DNA from: Emcibacteraceae bacterium
Lineage (GTDB): Bacteria; Pseudomonadota; Alphaproteobacteria; Sphingomonadales; Emcibacteraceae
Length of the DNA stretch: 8,798 nt
Reading direction: 5' to 3'
NCBI GenBank assembly: GCA_016763335.1
Contig: JAESUD010000003.1
Location: forward strand, 1 to 8,798
Made by a program: the position numbers and the translations under genes. This document shows positions 5,836 to 8,798 of this stretch, piece by piece (position 1 is the stretch's first letter; each line of letters opens with the position of its first letter). The notes beneath the pieces are model-generated. The model saw only the letters and a list, made by a program, of their open reading frames with translations. It had not been told where the DNA came from and did not search any database.

Positions 5836-6615
5836 ATGTTTAGAAATTCCAAAGACCGCATTCCTGTTTTAATCATTTTGTCATTAAGTGTACTTGATTT
5901 TTACGTGTATTTTACTCAAGAAAGTATACTTGTATTAATTGCTTATTGGGGAGTGTTTTTAATCCCGAAAGCAAATATTTGTGCGTGGAACCATCATCAC
6001 CAGCATAATTTCGTATTTCGTCAGAAATGGCTTAATCGAACATTGGAGTTTTTCTATGCCTTGCACACAGGGGCGGTGACAAATATTTGGGTGTTGCACC
6101 ATAATTTAGGGCATCACCGTAATTTTCTCGATCAGAAAATTGATGAAAGCAGATGGAAATATGCAAACGGTAAGAAAATAGGCGAACTTGCTTATACTTT
6201 TATCATTGCAGCAACCGGTTATAGTCGGGCATTCCAAGTTGGTGCCAAGCATAAGACACTTAAAAGGCGTTTTGTGATTTTCGGTGGTTTGACTTTCCTG
6301 ATTGTAGGCGCACTTGTGATTTATAATCCGGTGGCTGGTTTAATACTTTTTGTTTTACCAATGATTTGCAGTTTGTTATTTACGGCGTGGACCACATATG
6401 ATCATCACGCCGGTCTTGATTCAGACAATCAATTTGAAGCGTCATTTAATAAACTTAATTGGCTTTATAACATGGTGACGGGTAATCTTGGGTATCATAC
6501 AGCTCATCATTATAAGCCGGGTACTCATTGGTCAAAATTACCGGAACTTCACGAAACGATAAAAGATAAAATTCCGGCTCATTTAATCAATAATAAAGTT
6601 ACGTTAACCCATTAA
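5836..6615 (+). CDS. Membrane fatty acid desaturase family protein (short form)
   Basis: A 259-residue integral membrane di-iron protein of the fatty acid desaturase / hydroxylase superfamily (PF00487 type). Three histidine clusters fit the metal site: HHHQH (53-57), HHNLGHH (88-94) and YHTAHH (220-225). DHH at 189-191 and H231/H240 in PGTHWSKLPELH add further histidines. Hydrophobic segments are near 10-27, 30-48, 145-165 and 167-185, giving two hairpins with the histidines on the cytoplasmic side. It is shorter than typical acyl-lipid desaturases (about 300-400 residues). The substrate, and whether it desaturates or hydroxylates, cannot be read from the sequence. The ATG at 5836 is the only reasonable start; no Shine-Dalgarno precedes it, and the leader is AT-rich with a stop at 5776-5778 in frame upstream. 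It converges on the amidohydrolase gene, and their TAA stops overlap in TTAA (6612-6615). Confidence 0.9.
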   Translation: MFRNSKDRIPVLIILSLSVLDFYVYFTQESILVLIAYWGVFLIPKANICAWNHHHQHNFVFRQKWLNRTLEFFYALHTGAVTNIWVLHHNLGHHRNFLDQKIDESRWKYANGKKIGELAYTFIIAATGYSRAFQVGAKHKTLKRRFVIFGGLTFLIVGALVIYNPVAGLILFVLPMICSLLFTAWTTYDHHAGLDSDNQFEASFNKLNWLYNMVTGNLGYHTAHHYKPGTHWSKLPELHETIKDKIPAHLINNKVTLTH

Positions 6616-8210
6616 TTTCCCCTAGGTGAGTTTGAAATTGCCAATGGTTTATCGGGGTTCATTCCCGCTTGGATTTTGGCATCGCGTACCATTTTGCGCA
6701 CATCTGCACGTAATTTAAAGGCGTCATAAACAATGCCGTCTTTAATTGTCCACCGAATGCCACCGACTCGGTCAACTAATCCTGTTTCCTCATTTAGTTT
6801 GATAGCGCCAGTTCCGTATAGGACTTTGAAATTATGGAGCGGGTTTTCATCAACGATGGCAAGGTCGGCTTTCTTGCCAACTTGCAAGCTACCAATTTGA
6901 TCTTCCATTTTGAGCTCCTGCGCGTTTATCAATGTGGCAGAACGGATCACCTCTAACGGGTGAAAACCAGCTTCCTGCATTAGCTCGAACTCTTGAATAT
7001 AACCAAATCCATATAGGCTATAAATATAGCCTGTGTCGCTGCCAATGCCGACTTTGCCGCCTTTATTTTTATATTCATTGATAAATTGCATCCAGAGCTT
7101 GAAATTTTCTTTCCATTCCACTTCGTGCTTTGTTGTCCAGTAAAACCAATATGAACCGTGTGCTACCGGACTTGGACGGTAAAAATCCCATAAGGAAGGC
7201 ATGGTATATTCATCATGCCAGATAGCACGGCTCATCCGCATGAGATCGCGGGAGGCTACATAAATGGTGAATGTAGGGTTGAGAGCAAAATCCCGGTCAA
7301 GCAAGGTTTGCATAACTTCGTTCCATTTGTCGGAACCTGGTTTTGCCGCCTGTTTCCATAGCTTGCCTGCTTCACCGAAACGGTCCATTTCATTGGTATA
7401 AATATAATCGGATGGGTAATCCTGAATAATTCTGTCTTCAAATAATGCTTCCGGCAATCCGTACCAATGTTCCATGCTATCAAGTCCGCGTGCGGATGTA
7501 TCAAGCACGTTGGCATGGGTAACATCGGGCTGGGCGTGATGCATTGTCGTCTCTAGTCCGATTTTTTCTGCTTCATCAAGCGCAGCCCAGAGGATTTCTT
7601 TTGGCGCGCCGTAAAATTTAATGCCGTCAGCGCCATCTCTTTTAAACTCGCGCACCTTTTCCCGTGCGGCTTCGACACTGTTTATACCGTTAAAGGGAGG
7701 GAAAGCGATAATACGCGGTGCGGTAATTTCATTTTTTGCACTGCGGTTTTTAAGGTCAACTATACGTTTGAGACCACCGGAACCAACGCTTCTAATTGTC
7801 GTAATGCCATGACCGAGTAGGAGTTTGAAGATATATTCCGGTGGGACATTTTGCCCTGTTTTGAGCGAATGGATATGGGAATGGATATTTATAAGGCCGG
7901 GAAGAATGTATTTTCCGCTAACATCTATTTCACGGTCGCCTGGGGCAGGGCGGCGATCAGGGTTTATGGGGCGACCCGGTGTACCGACAACCTTAATTTC
8001 CGTGATAATATCATTTTCAATGACAATATCAGCAGGGCCATACGCTGGGGCGCCTGTGCCGTCAATAATATATCCGCCGCGAAGTACCAGTCTGTCATAT
8101 TGACCCTCGCCTTCGGCGCGGTCAGGCACTTCTTTTTCCTGTGCAAGTATTGCTTGAGATGTGAATGTAATGATGGCAGCTGATAGGGCGAATATTCTTG
8201 ATAATGTCAT
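6612..8210 (-). CDS. Secreted metal-dependent amidohydrolase (COG1228-like)
   Basis: A 532-residue amidohydrolase-superfamily protein, imidazolonepropionase/prolidase-like, exported by an N-terminal signal peptide (about residues 1-23, ending ...ILA-QE), so probably periplasmic. The composite beta-domain is seen in GGYIIDGTGAPAYGPADIVIEN and GKYILPGLINIHSHIHS. Candidate metal ligands in the expected order are H110 and H112 (HSH), K198 (DGIKFYG, possible carbamylated lysine), H224 or H225, H248 (MEHWYG) and D392 (GIGSDTG). The C-terminal beta-domain returns with IGSLQVGKKADLAIVDENPLHNF. Relatives include Xaa-Arg dipeptidases and imidazolonepropionases, but the substrate cannot be deduced. The start is supported by AAGGAA (8217-8222), six bases from the ATG. 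It has its own promoter overlapping the end of dinB. The stop overlaps that of the convergent desaturase-like gene; shared function with it is not implied. Confidence 0.93.
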   Translation of the reverse strand: MTLSRIFALSAAIITFTSQAILAQEKEVPDRAEGEGQYDRLVLRGGYIIDGTGAPAYGPADIVIENDIITEIKVVGTPGRPINPDRRPAPGDREIDVSGKYILPGLINIHSHIHSLKTGQNVPPEYIFKLLLGHGITTIRSVGSGGLKRIVDLKNRSAKNEITAPRIIAFPPFNGINSVEAAREKVREFKRDGADGIKFYGAPKEILWAALDEAEKIGLETTMHHAQPDVTHANVLDTSARGLDSMEHWYGLPEALFEDRIIQDYPSDYIYTNEMDRFGEAGKLWKQAAKPGSDKWNEVMQTLLDRDFALNPTFTIYVASRDLMRMSRAIWHDEYTMPSLWDFYRPSPVAHGSYWFYWTTKHEVEWKENFKLWMQFINEYKNKGGKVGIGSDTGYIYSLYGFGYIQEFELMQEAGFHPLEVIRSATLINAQELKMEDQIGSLQVGKKADLAIVDENPLHNFKVLYGTGAIKLNEETGLVDRVGGIRWTIKDGIVYDAFKLRADVRKMVRDAKIQAGMNPDKPLAISNSPRGN

Positions 8211-8234
8211 TTGTTGTTCCTTAATTTATATGGG

Positions 8235-8263
8235 ATTATGTCATGATGCGCATCATCTGTCAG
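8235..8263 (-). promoter_or_regulatory. Amidohydrolase promoter with a 14-bp palindromic operator candidate
   Basis: On the - strand, a -35 element CTGACA (8263 down to 8258) is followed by exactly 17 bases and a -10 element CATAAT (8240 down to 8235). Each matches consensus at five of six positions. The spacer contains a perfect palindrome, ATGATGCGCATCAT (8243-8256). The inferred start near 8228 gives a leader of about 18 bases that includes the ribosome binding site. The -35 overlaps the dinB stop codon. A palindrome between -35 and -10 is a common repressor position; the regulator is unknown. Confidence 0.6.
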
Positions 8264-8798
8264 GTGAATTTTCGACCTTTATTTATTATATCAGCGCCAA
8301 ACTTGCCACGAATTTTATCCATCGCTTTTTCAGTTTTTATAAGATTTTCTTTTGAGCCATCCAGCAAATCCGGCAAGTCGGAAAACTGATCATCAGAAAA
8401 ATTTGAAACACCAATACCGATTAATCGGTATTCAAGTCCGTTACATTCGGGTTTTAACAAGAATTTTCCATTGTTATATAATATTTCGGCCATTTGCGTA
8501 TAACCGCCAAGGGTGACAGAGCGACTGATAATCCTGAAGTTTGACGTTTTGAGTTTCAAGTTAATGGTTTTGGCAGATAAATGCTGTTTTTTTAATCTTG
8601 CGGATAGCTTTTCGCAGAGGGACCAGAGCAGTATTTTTAATTTGTTATAATCACTTATATCTTGTTCCAGCGTGGTTTCACTTGAAATGCTTTTGGCTTT
8701 GCTATGGCTTTTTACGGTTCGGCTGTCATCCCCACGGGAAAAATAATAAAGCCGTTCTCCGATAACACCGTAATCCTTAACCAGTGTTCTGAGTTCCA
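8260..8798 (-). CDS. dinB: DNA polymerase IV, C-terminal part (5' end off window)
   Basis: This is the C-terminal 179 residues of DinB, the Y-family translesion polymerase. The frame is open to the right edge (first full codon at 8796-8794); the ATG at 8559 is internal. Family hallmarks are GDDSRTVKSHSKAKSISSETTLEQDI at the start of the little-finger domain, then LCEKLSARLKKQHLSAKTINLKLKTSNFRIISRSVTL, YRLIGIGVSNFSDD, DLPDLLD and AMDKIRGKFGADII near the end. The catalytic palm, with its DxD and SxDE residues, lies outside the window. The canonical beta-clamp motif of the QLxLF type is degenerate: the matching place reads DDQFSDLPDLLD, and the final residues (NKGRKFT) offer no alternative. An SOS box, if there is one, would be upstream, outside the window. 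The amidohydrolase gene follows after 49 bases on the same strand, but with its own promoter. Confidence 0.95.
   Translation of the reverse strand, partial: ELRTLVKDYGVIGERLYYFSRGDDSRTVKSHSKAKSISSETTLEQDISDYNKLKILLWSLCEKLSARLKKQHLSAKTINLKLKTSNFRIISRSVTLGGYTQMAEILYNNGKFLLKPECNGLEYRLIGIGVSNFSDDQFSDLPDLLDGSKENLIKTEKAMDKIRGKFGADIINKGRKFT

Noticed and set aside
7851..8183. 110-codon open frame opposite the amidohydrolase N-terminal region
   Set aside because: It is antisense to a clear amidohydrolase coding region, has no recognisable domain and no ribosome binding site, and its composition follows from the gene on the other strand.
8260..8559. Separate 99-residue gene starting at the internal ATG at 8559
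   Set aside because: The frame continues open to the window edge, and the upstream codons encode the rest of the DinB little-finger domain. The ATG is internal to dinB.

Overview
The window looks like ordinary chromosome from an AT-rich alphaproteobacterium. The evidence is the clpA neighbourhood (clpA close to a COG3146-type FemAB-like acyltransferase, a GDPD phosphodiesterase and a RidA protein), an alphaproteobacterial-looking DinB C-terminus, and a near-consensus sigma-54 promoter. A marine lineage such as Kordiimonadales/Emcibacter-like is possible, but that is only a guess. I see no tRNA, rRNA, CRISPR array, insertion sequence, prophage or toxin/defence cassette.

Layout from left to right. 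(1) The 3' two thirds of clpA on the + strand. (2) Two tandem paralogous genes on the + strand for small secreted four-cysteine proteins that resemble DUF6491; the first has a good promoter and leader. (3) On the - strand, a tightly packed set: RidA-family protein, GDPD-family phosphodiesterase and FemAB-like N-acyltransferase. These are joined by an ATGA stop/start overlap and a 7-base gap, so they are very likely translationally coupled. (4) Upstream of them, on the same strand, a soluble GGDEF diguanylate cyclase (SGDEF variant, intact I-site). Its short leader follows a near-perfect -24/-12 sigma-54 promoter, with repeat and dyad elements further upstream where an enhancer-binding protein could sit. 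(5) A 331-base divergent intergenic region, then a short membrane fatty-acid-desaturase-like protein on the + strand. (6) Convergent with it, sharing a TTAA stop overlap, a secreted metal-dependent amidohydrolase on the - strand. Its -35/-10 promoter has a perfect 14-bp palindrome in the spacer. (7) Upstream of that, the C-terminal half of dinB (DNA polymerase IV), cut by the window edge.

I did not find a clearly new multi-gene system. The most interesting content is regulatory: the sigma-54 control of a diguanylate cyclase, a hairpin that would cover the RidA ribosome binding site, the palindrome inside the amidohydrolase promoter, and the duplicated secreted cysteine proteins next to clpA. 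Positions of motifs and repeats were read by eye; no alignment, folding or database search was run.
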